Below are positions 28,025-39,057 of a stretch of 55,183 nucleotides of DNA, piece by piece. The stretch comes from JAWVYT01 sp046483065 (GTDB lineage: Bacteria > Gemmatimonadota > Gemmatimonadetes > Longimicrobiales > RSA9), in NCBI GenBank assembly GCA_046483065.1, contig JAWODW010000108.1, positions 1 to 55,183 on the forward strand. Direction: 5' to 3'. Position 1 is the stretch's first letter. Every line of letters begins with the position of its first letter. A program made the position numbers and the translations under genes. The notes beneath the pieces are model-generated. The model worked only from the letters and a program-made list of their open reading frames with translations. It was not told where the DNA came from and made no database searches.

Positions 28025-29152
28025 CTAGTTCCCTTCCAACGCCTCGATCAATCCTTCGCCCAGCGCTTCCACCTGCCACTGGCGCACGCCATCGATGGCG
28101 GCCAGCTCGTCCAGGCTCGACGGCCGGGCACGAGCGATGTCCTCGAGCTGGGCCCGTGGCATGACGAAGCCCCGGTCCAGGTCCAGCCGCTCCGCGGCCC
28201 GGTCCCGGACCGGCTTCAAACGGTCTACCCGCGCTTCGATCTCGGGGTCCCGCCGCCGCCGCTCCGGCCGGCTCGGTCGCTCCGGCAGCTCGGATTCGGT
28301 CATGCTCCGTGCACGTTCCACGCCCGCGAGAAGATCATCCCCCCAGCGGCGGGCGTTCCCCTTCGACAGCTTGTCCACCGATTCCAGCTCCCGGCGGCTG
28401 CCGGGCATCTCCCGGGCCACCGCCACCAGCGCGTCGTTGTTCAGCACCCGGAACGAAGCCTTATCCCGGTCCCGGGCCACCGCGTCGCGCCACTCGTACA
28501 TCTCCCGGAGCGCCGCCAGACTCCTGGGCCCGAGCCCCCGGGTACGCTTGAGCTGGAGGTACGCCGGGCCGTCGTCGTCGGACGGCTCCCAGCCGGTCTG
28601 CTCGGCGATCCGGAACTCCTCCTCCGCCCAGGTCCGCCGACCCATGGCCTCGAGCTTCTCCCGGAGATGGTCCCGGAGCCGCGGCAGGTACTTGGTATCC
28701 ATGGCGGCGTAGTGGAGCATCTCGTCGGGGAGCGGACGCTTCGCCCAGTCGGCCCGCTGGTACTTCTTCTGCAGCTTCACGCCCAGCTCGTCCTCCAGCA
28801 GGTTGCCGAGCCCGAAGGACCGGATCCCGACGAACCGGGCGGCGATCTTCGTGTCGAAGAGGCCGCGGACGTACACGCCGAAGTCACGGTCCAGGAGCCG
28901 GAGGTCGAAATCGGCGTCGTGGAAGATGATCTCGATGGCCGGGTCCGCGAAGAGCTCGGCCACGGGGTTCAGCGACCCCAGCGCCAGCGTGTCCAGGAGC
29001 CACGTGTCCTGGCGCGTGGAGATCTGGACCAGGCACAGGGAGTCGTCGTACCGGTGGAAACCCGCCGCCTCGGAGTCCGCGGCGATGAGCGTTTCACCGG
29101 CCAGCGTCCCGGCCAGCCGTTCGAGTTCCGATATGGTTTCGATGAGCCGCAT
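28025..29152 (-). CDS. rnd: ribonuclease D
   Basis: A 375-residue DEDD exonuclease, the typical RNase D length, which trims 3' ends of tRNA precursors. The DnaQ-like core shows Exo I IAADSEAAGF (Asp-x-Glu), Exo II IIFHDADFDLRLL and Exo III HYAAMDTKYLPRL. Two HRDC domains follow: one around REMYEWRDAVARDRDKASFRVLNNDALVAVA and one around LDLDRGFVMPRAQLEDIARARPSSLDELAAI. Exo I has the spacing of active enzymes. ATG 29152 was chosen because the family N-terminus (RLIETISELERLAGTL) begins there. Confidence 0.93.
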   Translation of the reverse strand: MRLIETISELERLAGTLAGETLIAADSEAAGFHRYDDSLCLVQISTRQDTWLLDTLALGSLNPVAELFADPAIEIIFHDADFDLRLLDRDFGVYVRGLFDTKIAARFVGIRSFGLGNLLEDELGVKLQKKYQRADWAKRPLPDEMLHYAAMDTKYLPRLRDHLREKLEAMGRRTWAEEEFRIAEQTGWEPSDDDGPAYLQLKRTRGLGPRSLAALREMYEWRDAVARDRDKASFRVLNNDALVAVAREMPGSRRELESVDKLSKGNARRWGDDLLAGVERARSMTESELPERPSRPERRRRDPEIEARVDRLKPVRDRAAERLDLDRGFVMPRAQLEDIARARPSSLDELAAIDGVRQWQVEALGEGLIEALEGN

Positions 29153-29318
29153 GTCCGTGGAGCGGCGGTGAAGGAGTCTGCCGGGGTTTGCGCCCACCCG
29201 GCGGCGTCGGTACGATCCCGTTCATGACCCGTGCCAGCAGGGAGGGCGCCGACAAAGTATGGCCTGGAGTGACCTTTTTCCACCGGTGGGCGAAAATACA
29301 CGTGCCTGACGACCGGCC

Positions 29319-30938
29319 ATGACGAGCTTCACGGGCGGGCTGCCGACCCTCATTTCTGCCAGCCGGGTCCATACCGGGACCGGGCCGGCGGAGGCACTCC
29401 TGGTCCGGGACGGCCGGGTGGCCGATCACGGACGGGCGGCCGAGCTCCGCCGCCGGTACCCCGGCGCGGCGACCCTCGACCTGCCCGAGCTGACCGTCAC
29501 CGCCGGCCTCACCGACGCCCACGTCCACCTGGTGGAATGGGCGCTGGCCCGGGGGCAGCCGGCGCTGCGCGGGGCCGACTCGCCGGCCGCCGCGGTGGCC
29601 GCCGTGGTGGAGCACATCCGGGTGCACGGCGCCCGGGGCTGGGTCCGCGGTCGGGGCTGGGACCCGAACCCGTGGACGGAGGCGCCCCATCGTCGCCTGC
29701 TGGACGATGCGCTGGGACAGGTGCCGGTGGCCCTCGAGAGCCACGACATGCACTCGTACTGGGCCAGCTCCGCCGCGCTGCGCATGGCCGGGATCGATGC
29801 CGCCACCGCCGACCCGGAGGGCGGACGGATCGAACGGGACGCAGACGGCGAGCCCACCGGCGTGCTCCGCGACAACGCCATCCCGCTCCTCCTCGACGCC
29901 ATCCCGCCGTACACCGACGCGGATCGGCGGGAAGCGCTCATGGAGGCCCAGGCGGCGCTCCACCGCATGGGCGTCACCGGCGTGCACACCGTGGAGCCCG
30001 ACTCCCTGGGGCTGCTGGAGAGGGTCCGGGCCGATGACGCCCTCCGTCTCCGGGTCCTCCAGCACCTGTCGCTGGCTCGCCTCGACGACGCCATCCGCCT
30101 CGGGGTCCGGAGCGGGTTCGGCGGCCCGTGGCTCCGGATCGGCGGCGTGAAGATGTTCCTGGATGGCGCCCTCGGATCCCGTACCGCGTGGCTCCGCGCG
30201 CCGTACGAGGGCACCGACGACCGGGGGATCGCCACCATGGAGCCGGACGCGTTCCGGGACGCCGTGCGCCGGGGCGCCGCGGCCGGGCTCGCCACCACGG
30301 TCCACGCCATCGGCGACGCCGCCATGGACCTGGCCCTCGAGACCCTCGCCGTCGATGGCGAGGCGCTGGACGGCCCGATCCCGCACCGCATCGAGCACGC
30401 CCAGCTCATGGCGCCCGACCAGCTGGGCCGTGACCGGGCCCGGGACGGCTCCGGCGAGCCCGGCGGTGCCGGCACGCCCGATGCCGCGGCGCGGGTGGTC
30501 CTCTCGGTGCAGCCGTGCCACCTCATGACCGACTGGCGGGCGGCCGACCGACACTGGGGCGACCGGGCCCGGCACGCCTTCGCACTCCGCTCCATGGAGG
30601 CGGCGGGGTACACACTGGCGCTGGGCTCCGACGCGCCCGTGGAGCCGCCGGACCCGCGCCTGGGGCTGTGGGCCGCCGTGGCCCGGCGCGACCTGGATGG
30701 CGCGCCGGAAGGCGGCTGGCGCCCGGACGAGGCGGTAAGCATGGAGCGTGCGTGGGCTGGATACACGACGGGCGCCGCCCGGGCGGCCGGCGACGCGCGG
30801 CAGGGCCGGCTCGTGCCGGGATCCTTCGCCGACCTCGTCGCCTGGGGCCGTGACCCGCTGGCCGCGGAGCCCGACGATCTGCTGGATCTGGAGCCGGTGC
30901 TGACCATGGTGGACGGAGAGGTGGTCTGGAGGGCGTGA
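29319..30938 (+). CDS. amidohydrolase family protein (YtcJ-like)
   Basis: A 539-residue metal-dependent hydrolase of the amidohydrolase-3 group. It has an N-terminal beta-sandwich half (SRVHTGTGPAEALLVRDGRVAD), the first metal motif TDAHVHL, LKIGGVK-type Lys (IGGVKMFLDGALGSRTAWL), TTVHAIGDAAMDLALE, HRIEHAQLM and the last Asp in LALGSDAPVEPPDP, followed by the C-terminal half of the sandwich. Members hydrolyse exocyclic amide or imide bonds; substrate cannot be told. The pyruvate kinase gene begins at its stop codon (GTGATG), suggesting coupling. Confidence 0.87.
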   Translation: MTSFTGGLPTLISASRVHTGTGPAEALLVRDGRVADHGRAAELRRRYPGAATLDLPELTVTAGLTDAHVHLVEWALARGQPALRGADSPAAAVAAVVEHIRVHGARGWVRGRGWDPNPWTEAPHRRLLDDALGQVPVALESHDMHSYWASSAALRMAGIDAATADPEGGRIERDADGEPTGVLRDNAIPLLLDAIPPYTDADRREALMEAQAALHRMGVTGVHTVEPDSLGLLERVRADDALRLRVLQHLSLARLDDAIRLGVRSGFGGPWLRIGGVKMFLDGALGSRTAWLRAPYEGTDDRGIATMEPDAFRDAVRRGAAAGLATTVHAIGDAAMDLALETLAVDGEALDGPIPHRIEHAQLMAPDQLGRDRARDGSGEPGGAGTPDAAARVVLSVQPCHLMTDWRAADRHWGDRARHAFALRSMEAAGYTLALGSDAPVEPPDPRLGLWAAVARRDLDGAPEGGWRPDEAVSMERAWAGYTTGAARAAGDARQGRLVPGSFADLVAWGRDPLAAEPDDLLDLEPVLTMVDGEVVWRA

Positions 30939-32365
30939 TGGGCAAGCTGAGAACGAAGGTGGTGGCCACGCTGGGGCCCGCGACGGCGTCCCGGGAGACC
31001 ATCGAGTCGATCCTCGATGCCGGCGCCAACGTGGTGCGGATCAACTTCGCCCACGGCACCCCCGAGGACCATCGGAAGACGGTGGCGTGGGTGCGGGAGG
31101 CAGCCGGGGCGCTGGACGTGCCCGTGGCGATCCTGGGCGACCTGGCGGGGCCCAAGATCCGGGTGGGCGACCTGCCGGAGCCGGTGGCGCTCGAGGTCGG
31201 CACCACGGCGGTGATCGCGCCGGAAGACGAGGCCCGGGACGGCGAGATCCCGTGCACGTACCCGGGGCTGGCCGACGACGTCAGCGTCGACGACCGGGTG
31301 CTGCTGGATGACGGCGCCCTCGAGCTCCGGGTGGAGGGCGTCGACGGGTCCCGGGTCCGGGCCCGGGTGGTCCGGGGCGGCCCGCTGCTCCCCCACAAAG
31401 GCCTCAACCTGCCGGGCGTGCACGTGAGCGCGCCGGCGCTGACCGAGAAGGACCGGTCGGACCTGGAGCTGGCGCTGGAGCTGGGCGTGGACTACGTGGG
31501 CCTCTCCTTCGTCCAGCGGCCGGAGGACATCATGAAACTGCGGGCGCTGATCCCGGACGAGATCCTGATCGTGGCGAAGATCGAGAAGGACGTGGCGGTG
31601 GAGCGGATCCAGGAGATCCTGGACGTGACCGACGCAGTCATGGTGGCCCGGGGCGATCTGGGCGTGGAGCTCCCCTTCGAGCAGGTGCCGGTGGCCCAGA
31701 AACGGATCATCCAGACGGCCAACATGTACGGCCGCCCGGTGATCACGGCCACCCAGATGCTCGAGTCCATGATCGAGCACGCCCGGCCGACCCGGGCGGA
31801 GGCCAGCGACGTGGCCAACGCCCTCTTCGACGGCACCGACGCCGTCATGCTGTCCGGCGAGACGGCGGTGGGGAGGAACCCGGTGGTGGCCGTGGACGCC
31901 ATGGTACGGATCGCCCGGGAGATCGAGACCACATCGTCGTTCGTGGAGGGCCCGAAGTACGACGTGCCCATGCACAACTGGCTCCGGGCCGGCGCCACCC
32001 GCACCGAGCACGCCATCGCCGCCGCCACCGTGGAAGCGGTGAACCTGCTGGGCGCGCCGGCCATCATCACGCTGACCCGGAGCGGGTTCACCTCGCGACT
32101 CGTCTCCAGCTACCGGCCCCCGGTCCCGATCCTGGGCGTCTGCCACAGCGAACGGGTCTACCGCCAGCTGGCGCTCGTCTGGGGCGTGACGCCGTTCAAG
32201 TGCGCCGACGTGGCGGCCGACGACTACGACGAGGTGCTGGAACGCTCGCTTCGGGCTCTGCACGACCTGGGGCTCGGCAAGCCCGGCGACCGCGTGGTGG
32301 TCACGGCCGGCATCCCGTTCAACGTCTCGGGCACCACCAATATGATGCGCGTGGAGGAGCTGTGA
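30938..32365 (+). CDS. pyk: pyruvate kinase
   Basis: A 475-residue enzyme converting phosphoenolpyruvate and ADP to pyruvate and ATP. All major landmarks are present: TKVVATLGPA, VVRINFAHGT, DLAGPKIRVG, the B-domain, LSFVQRPEDI, ILIVAKIEKDVAVERI, VARGDLGVELPFEQVP, ATQMLESMI and SGETAVGRNP. The catalytic Lys lies in AKIEK. GTG 30935 and ATG 30938 are adjacent; ATG 30938 is used. It sits between the amidohydrolase and the MBL-fold gene in a tightly linked set. Confidence 0.96.
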   Translation: MGKLRTKVVATLGPATASRETIESILDAGANVVRINFAHGTPEDHRKTVAWVREAAGALDVPVAILGDLAGPKIRVGDLPEPVALEVGTTAVIAPEDEARDGEIPCTYPGLADDVSVDDRVLLDDGALELRVEGVDGSRVRARVVRGGPLLPHKGLNLPGVHVSAPALTEKDRSDLELALELGVDYVGLSFVQRPEDIMKLRALIPDEILIVAKIEKDVAVERIQEILDVTDAVMVARGDLGVELPFEQVPVAQKRIIQTANMYGRPVITATQMLESMIEHARPTRAEASDVANALFDGTDAVMLSGETAVGRNPVVAVDAMVRIAREIETTSSFVEGPKYDVPMHNWLRAGATRTEHAIAAATVEAVNLLGAPAIITLTRSGFTSRLVSSYRPPVPILGVCHSERVYRQLALVWGVTPFKCADVAADDYDEVLERSLRALHDLGLGKPGDRVVVTAGIPFNVSGTTNMMRVEEL

Positions 32366-33135
32366 AGCTGACTTTCCTCGGGACCGGAACCTCCTTCGGG
32401 ATCCCCGTGATCGGGTGCGACTGCGAGACGTGCACCTCCGACGACCCCCGCGACACCCGCTACCGCCACGGCGCGCTGGTCACCGATGGCCCGGACACGG
32501 TCCTCATCGACACCCCGCCCGAGCTCCGGCTCCAGCTGGTCCGGGCCGGCGTCAGCGACATCGACGCCGTGTGGATCACCCACTGCCACGCCGATCACAT
32601 CTACGGGATGGACGACCTCCGGGCCATCTCCGCCCACCACCGCAAGAGCCTGGAAATGTTCAGCGGCGCCGAGTGCGCCCGCACCATCGAGCGGAAGTTC
32701 GAGTACGTCTTCGGCAGCTACAGGCCGTGGCCGGGCACCACCAAGCCCCAGCTCGAGCTCCGGACCGTGGAGCCCCTCGAGGCGGTCGACGCCGGCCCGT
32801 TCCGGTTCACCGCCCTCCCCGTCCAGCACGGAGACATGACCGTCCTCGGGTTCCGGGTCGGAGACCTGGGCTACATCACCGACGCCAAGACGCTGGGCCC
32901 GGGGGTCAGGGAGGCGCTCGACGGCGTCCGCACCCTGGTCCTCAACGCCCTCTGGTTCGGCAACCCGCACCCCACGCACCTGAACGTCGAGGAGGCCGTG
33001 GAGCTGGCCGGCGAGATCGGGGCCGAGATGACCTACCTGACACATTTCACACATCGGGTCCGCCACGAGGAGCTGGAGCGCCGGCTGCCGGCCCACGTGC
33101 GGCCGGCGTATGATGGGCTGACCGTGGAGGTATAG
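32362..33135 (+). CDS. MBL-fold metal-dependent hydrolase (PhnP/lipB-associated type)
   Basis: A 257-residue metallo-beta-lactamase fold enzyme. The N-terminus MKLTFLGTGTSFGIPVIGCDCETCTSDDPRDTRYR, with its Cys cluster, is typical of the PhnP-like phosphodiesterase group. The zinc motif is THCHADHIYGMDDLR; later ligands are in VQHGDMTV, YITDAKTL and LTHFTH. It probably hydrolyses a cyclic or linear phosphodiester. GTG 32362 overlaps the pyruvate kinase stop by 4 bp. A 1.6-kb stretch of lower-GC genes begins after it. Confidence 0.88.
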   Translation: MKLTFLGTGTSFGIPVIGCDCETCTSDDPRDTRYRHGALVTDGPDTVLIDTPPELRLQLVRAGVSDIDAVWITHCHADHIYGMDDLRAISAHHRKSLEMFSGAECARTIERKFEYVFGSYRPWPGTTKPQLELRTVEPLEAVDAGPFRFTALPVQHGDMTVLGFRVGDLGYITDAKTLGPGVREALDGVRTLVLNALWFGNPHPTHLNVEEAVELAGEIGAEMTYLTHFTHRVRHEELERRLPAHVRPAYDGLTVEV

Positions 33136-33220
33136 CGAGGTTTGCGCCGAATGTTTTGCCAAAATCTCCCAGGGGGGGCACCTTGGACCCGGAAGGCGCG
33201 GCGAGCAGGTAGCCAACCCT

Positions 33221-34360
33221 GTGCCTGCTGCTGTCGCTGTGCTCGGCATGGTTACCCAAGCCCAAATCCGGATGAGAACGCCACGTCTTGCGTGGGATGA
33301 TGTTATTGCCGCCAACGCACCCGGCATCGCGGTGTTCCTCATTCTGTCTTTCGCCCCACATGCGGAGGCGCAGGCCCGGATCCAGATACACGACTGCCGA
33401 CCCTCTTGCAGCCAGGTAGAGTTCAGGACGGTCGCCAGGGTAGGCGGGCATCATGGTGATTCCGTGCTTCTGATGCTGCCGAGCGTGCCGATCCGGCTGG
33501 GTGGGGGAGGATATGTCGCCGGCCGAACAGCCGAACCCGGCGTTGTTGCGGTCTATGATAGCCTTGGCGGGTTCCGCCGGACGCTAGGGCATGCGGGGGG
33601 TGGCCCCGGGGAGTTCAGACAGCCACAGGCGTTCTTCGGTCCGCTGGGCCAGACCTGGGTTGTCGACCCTGGCAACGCGCGTATCACCGTTCTCGATGCA
33701 AACGGCCATCCGATCAACGATTTCCGATACAACGGGCGAGTGTTCTACACCGCGCCGCTGGATTCCAGCCGCGTGGTGGTTTCCGGCCCGATGGAATCCG
33801 GCGGAACGTATTCGCCCTACGCATTTCATATCATGGACTCACGAGGGCGCGTCCTGCGGTCATTCGCACCCTGGCCCGCAAACCGGCAGAACCGTCGTGT
33901 CGCGGTCACCCCTTGGGGTACGGTCGTCGCCACGTACGAGGACCGATATGTGGTCGAGGAATGGTCGATCCAAGGAGAGCTGCTGCGAACTTTGACCCGA
34001 GATGTGTCTTGGTTCCCGCCGGGAAGCAGGCCGGGGTTCAGAGAACCGGGTTTGGCCAACACCGCGGTCGATGAGACTGGAAGGCTGTGGATAGTACTCA
34101 TCCGCCCGAAACCCGGGCTCCAACCTATCCGCCGCAACAGGCCGGTCCGTGGGTTGGAGACCTTGACGGAAAACGCTGACGCGGTGGTCGAGGTGATTGA
34201 TATGTCAACCGCAGAAGTCGTCGCCCGTGGTGAGCGGGACAATCCATATCTCTTCCCGCTCTTCCCATTCACACAGGAGTACAGAACTCCGGCCCAAGAT
34301 AGCCTTGGGTATTACAGCTTCCTGATCATAAGGGCCGCAGTATCGGGACCTCCGGAGTAG
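33221..34360 (+). CDS. secreted six-bladed beta-propeller protein
   Basis: A 379-residue protein with an N-terminal hydrophobic segment (GIAVFLILSFAPHAEAQA) and then NHL/6-bladed repeats: FRRTLGHAGGGPGEFRQPQAFF, VVDPGNARITVLDANG, HIMDSRGRVLRSFAPW, TWVVDPG. Proteins of this type are common in Gemmatimonadota and Bacteroidota and are thought to be periplasmic or surface binding proteins. Start choice is uncertain: GTG 33221, ATG 33272 and a GTG just before the hydrophobic segment are possible. Its codons are visibly less GC-biased than its neighbours, suggesting more recent acquisition. The Cys-rich gene follows 34 bp downstream. Confidence 0.75.
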   Translation: MPAAVAVLGMVTQAQIRMRTPRLAWDDVIAANAPGIAVFLILSFAPHAEAQARIQIHDCRPSCSQVEFRTVARVGGHHGDSVLLMLPSVPIRLGGGGYVAGRTAEPGVVAVYDSLGGFRRTLGHAGGGPGEFRQPQAFFGPLGQTWVVDPGNARITVLDANGHPINDFRYNGRVFYTAPLDSSRVVVSGPMESGGTYSPYAFHIMDSRGRVLRSFAPWPANRQNRRVAVTPWGTVVATYEDRYVVEEWSIQGELLRTLTRDVSWFPPGSRPGFREPGLANTAVDETGRLWIVLIRPKPGLQPIRRNRPVRGLETLTENADAVVEVIDMSTAEVVARGERDNPYLFPLFPFTQEYRTPAQDSLGYYSFLIIRAAVSGPPE

Positions 34361-34394
34361 TCGTGCGACCGAGCAATTTCACCAAGAAGCTGAC

Positions 34395-34802
34395 ATGAGA
34401 CGAATTGCCGTGTTGGCTGTACTGGCTGTTGTTGCCGTGTTCGCGGTACCGGACAGCGCGGCGGCATGCCTGGCCTGCTCAGGTGACCCGAACTACCCCG
34501 GGGTCAGATGGTGCGGACACGGCGCGATCTTCAATTTCGACAGCTGCCCAGGGGGCGAAGGCAGCCAGTTCTCAGGCGAATGCGACCAGTGTGCGATCCA
34601 GACCACCAGCGTCCCGTTCGAGTCAATCAACGTGAACGACGCGTGGGCCGTCGGTTTGGCTGTCGCATTCAACGATCAGATCGAGCTTCACCCGGACAAG
34701 CGAACAATCGTCTTGCGCAGCTGTGTCGGTGGGACGGTGGCAACGAGGGAGTTGCCGGAAGGTGTTGCCGCCGTTGTACAGCTTCGAACTGCTGGCGACT
34801 GA
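34395..34802 (+). CDS. small secreted Cys-rich protein
   Basis: A 135-residue protein with a clear signal peptide (IAVLAVLAVVAVFAVPDSAAA). The mature part begins CLAC and contains seven Cys in total, including a second CxxC (CDQC), a CGHG motif and a single late Cys, suggesting disulfides or metal binding. The C-terminal half (VNDAWAVGLAVAFNDQIELHPDKRTIVLRSC) looks like a beta-rich domain. I recognise no family. It is spaced 34 bp after the propeller gene and shares its lower-GC codon use, so the two probably form a unit. Confidence 0.7.
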   Translation: MRRIAVLAVLAVVAVFAVPDSAAACLACSGDPNYPGVRWCGHGAIFNFDSCPGGEGSQFSGECDQCAIQTTSVPFESINVNDAWAVGLAVAFNDQIELHPDKRTIVLRSCVGGTVATRELPEGVAAVVQLRTAGD

Positions 34803-34872
34803 GGCTGCGGACGGGGGCAATCTGGACTCAGCAACGGGGCCCGGCCTGGTAGCATCCGGTCGACCCTGCCGC

Positions 34873-34878
34873 TAGTCT
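34873..34878 (+). promoter_or_regulatory. candidate -10 box of pgi, leaderless configuration
   Basis: TAGTCT ends seven bases before the pgi ATG at 34886, placing the likely transcription start at or near the start codon. The gap contains only GGTGG, and no clear -35 is seen. Confidence 0.25.
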
Positions 34879-34885
34879 TGGTGGC

Positions 34886-36283
<1,398 letters not shown>

Positions 36284-36306
36284 TCCCCCGCGTCGCGGCC
36301 CGGGTC

Positions 36307-36450
36307 GGAGTTCGCCCCGCGACCTGGATCGGAGTGCGCCCGGCGGCCCGGATCGGTGTGCGCCCGGCGGCGTGGGTCGGACTCAGTCCCGCGGCGTGGG
36401 TCGGATTCAGCCCCGCGGCGTGGGTCGGATTCAGCCCCGCGGCGTGGGTC
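36307..36450 (+). repeat. 24-bp tandem repeat array
   Basis: Six 24-bp units in perfect register (36307-36330, 36331-36354, 36355-36378, 36379-36402, 36403-36426, 36427-36450), the last two identical and the first most diverged, plus a degenerate unit reaching back to the pgi stop. Read in one frame, they encode the octapeptide pattern V-G-[VLF]-[RS]-P-A-A-W. The frame could open at GTG 36280, overlapping the pgi stop, and run to 36828, but nothing else in that frame looks like a protein, so I list it as a DNA repeat. Confidence 0.8.
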
Positions 36451-36598
36451 GGGTGGACGGCGGGGGAGTGGTCGGCGGGAACGACGGGCGCGGCGAGGGC
36501 GGCGAGGGCGGCGAGGCGGGCCGGCCCCGTGGAAAATCGCGATCCGGAAGGTCGTGTCGCGCCGACATCGCGATACTCCACGCCAGGTGCGGAATACT

Positions 36599-36639
36599 GC
36601 GATCTGGCCGCGGATAGGGCGCCGCGAGATCGCTTTTTT
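36599..36639 (+). terminator. intrinsic terminator-like hairpin (module copy 2)
   Basis: GCGATCT pairs with AGATCGC and, inside it, CGCGG pairs with CCGCG, followed at once by six T (36634-36639). This is the best intrinsic terminator shape in the window. It could end transcription from pgi about 320 bp upstream. Confidence 0.5.
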
Positions 36640-36660
36640 CCACGTCATGGGGGGAGAACT

Positions 36661-36699
36661 GCGATGTGGCCGCCGATTCCGCCTCGAGATCGCATTTTT
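36661..36699 (+). terminator. terminator-like hairpin (module copy 3)
   Basis: GCGAT...ATCGC with an inner GGC/GCC pairing, followed by A and five T (36695-36699). It is a weaker second copy of the preceding hairpin. Confidence 0.35.
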
Positions 36700-36821
36700 C
36701 TCGTCCCCTCGCCCCCTGACGTGCCGGGATGGGGGGCACTCCCCGACGGGGCGGCCGCGGCCCTTCCGGCAGGCGTCGCCCCGCTGTGGCGCGAGGGAGC
36801 CTCGCGAGCCCGAATCCGTCC

Positions 36822-37520
36822 ATGCTGAACCGGGACCACGCCGCGGACCTCGATTGGTCCCGGAACCAGCTCGCGCTCTTCTCCCGCTGGGCCGAGGAGC
36901 TTGCCCACGAGATCAAGAACCCGTTCCACGCCATGGTCATCAACCTGGAGCTCGTCAAGCGCCGGGCCGGCGACGTGGAGCCGGCCCGGGAGCGGGCCGA
37001 GATCGTGGAGTCGGAGCTCCATCGGGTGCACGCCCTCATCGATTCGCTGCTGAAGCTGATCCGGCCGTGGCCGGATACCGACGCGGCCAACGTCCACACC
37101 GTCCTCGACCCGCTGCTCCCCGTCTTCCGGACACGGGCGGACCTCCACCATCTCGACTTCGACTACCGGTCCGGGGACGGGCCGGCCGCAGTGGCGCTGC
37201 CCCCGGCTGCGCTGATGCTGACCGCCCTGAACCTGGTGGACAACGCGTTCGATGCCGTGGCTGAAGGCGGCTGGATCCGCATCGGCTGGGCCGCCGAGGA
37301 CGACGCCGTGGTGATCCGGATCACCGACTCGGGCCCCGGGCTCGGCGGCCTGGATGGCGATCCCTTCGAGGTCGGCGTGTCCGGCCGTCCCGGCCGCCCC
37401 GGGCTCGGGCTGGCCGTGAGCCGGGAGCTCGCCCGGCAGGCCGGTGGCTCCCTCGTCGTCGAGGAGAGCGGGGGCGATGAGGGGACCACGCTGGCCCTGG
37501 TCGTGCCGCACGCCGGGTGA
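36822..37520 (+). CDS. NtrB-like sensor histidine kinase
   Basis: A 232-residue minimal kinase without a sensor domain or membrane segment. It has a phospho-acceptor motif AEELAHEIKNPF (His29), N-box NLVDNAFDAVAEGG, G1 box DSGPGLGG and G2 box GRPGLGLAVSREL. The H-E-I-K-N-P motif is typical of kinases that feed sigma-54 response regulators, and such a regulator gene follows 169 bp downstream. ATG 36822 was chosen because upstream residues of the open frame are Arg/Pro-rich noise. How it senses its signal is unknown, presumably through a partner. Confidence 0.85.
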   Translation: MLNRDHAADLDWSRNQLALFSRWAEELAHEIKNPFHAMVINLELVKRRAGDVEPARERAEIVESELHRVHALIDSLLKLIRPWPDTDAANVHTVLDPLLPVFRTRADLHHLDFDYRSGDGPAAVALPPAALMLTALNLVDNAFDAVAEGGWIRIGWAAEDDAVVIRITDSGPGLGGLDGDPFEVGVSGRPGRPGLGLAVSRELARQAGGSLVVEESGGDEGTTLALVVPHAG

Positions 37521-37574
37521 GCCGCACGCCGGGTGAGCCGTGGCCCGGTGGGCCACGCTCGCCGACCGCCCGCC

Positions 37575-37604
37575 TTGACCCTTTCTCGCGGGGTCGGGTA
37601 CCTT
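37575..37604 (+). promoter_or_regulatory. candidate promoter of the sigma-54 regulator gene
   Basis: TTGACC (37575-37580) and TACCTT (37599-37604) are separated by 18 bp, leaving an 80-nt leader before the ATG at 37690. The leader contains a run of seven T at about 37651. Confidence 0.4.
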
Positions 37605-37689
37605 AGTCGAGTCCGGGCCGGGGGGCGCGAGGGATGTGCTGCCGGTACCCGTCTTTTTTTGTCCCAGAGCACCGAGGTTGCATAACACC

Positions 37690-39030
<1,341 letters not shown>

Positions 39031-39057
39031 CGGCGTCGAACCCACAGGGAGGCATCG

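Larger units (their letters stand above)
36531..36700 (+). repeat. three tandem ~60-bp hairpin modules
   Basis: Three similar modules begin with GCGAT at 36539, 36599 and 36661 (spacing 60 and 62 bp) and each closes with ATCGC 28-30 bp later, at 36567, 36629 and 36689. Copies 2 and 3 share GCGAT-x-TGGCCGC and CGAGATCGC followed by T5-6; copy 1 is diverged and lacks the T run. They fill the rest of the gap between pgi and the histidine kinase gene; the remaining bases are low-complexity GC sequence. Confidence 0.65.

Noticed and set aside
29426..32263. 945-residue minus-strand open frame
   Set aside because: Antisense shadow of the amidohydrolase and pyruvate kinase genes, which are unmistakable on the plus strand.
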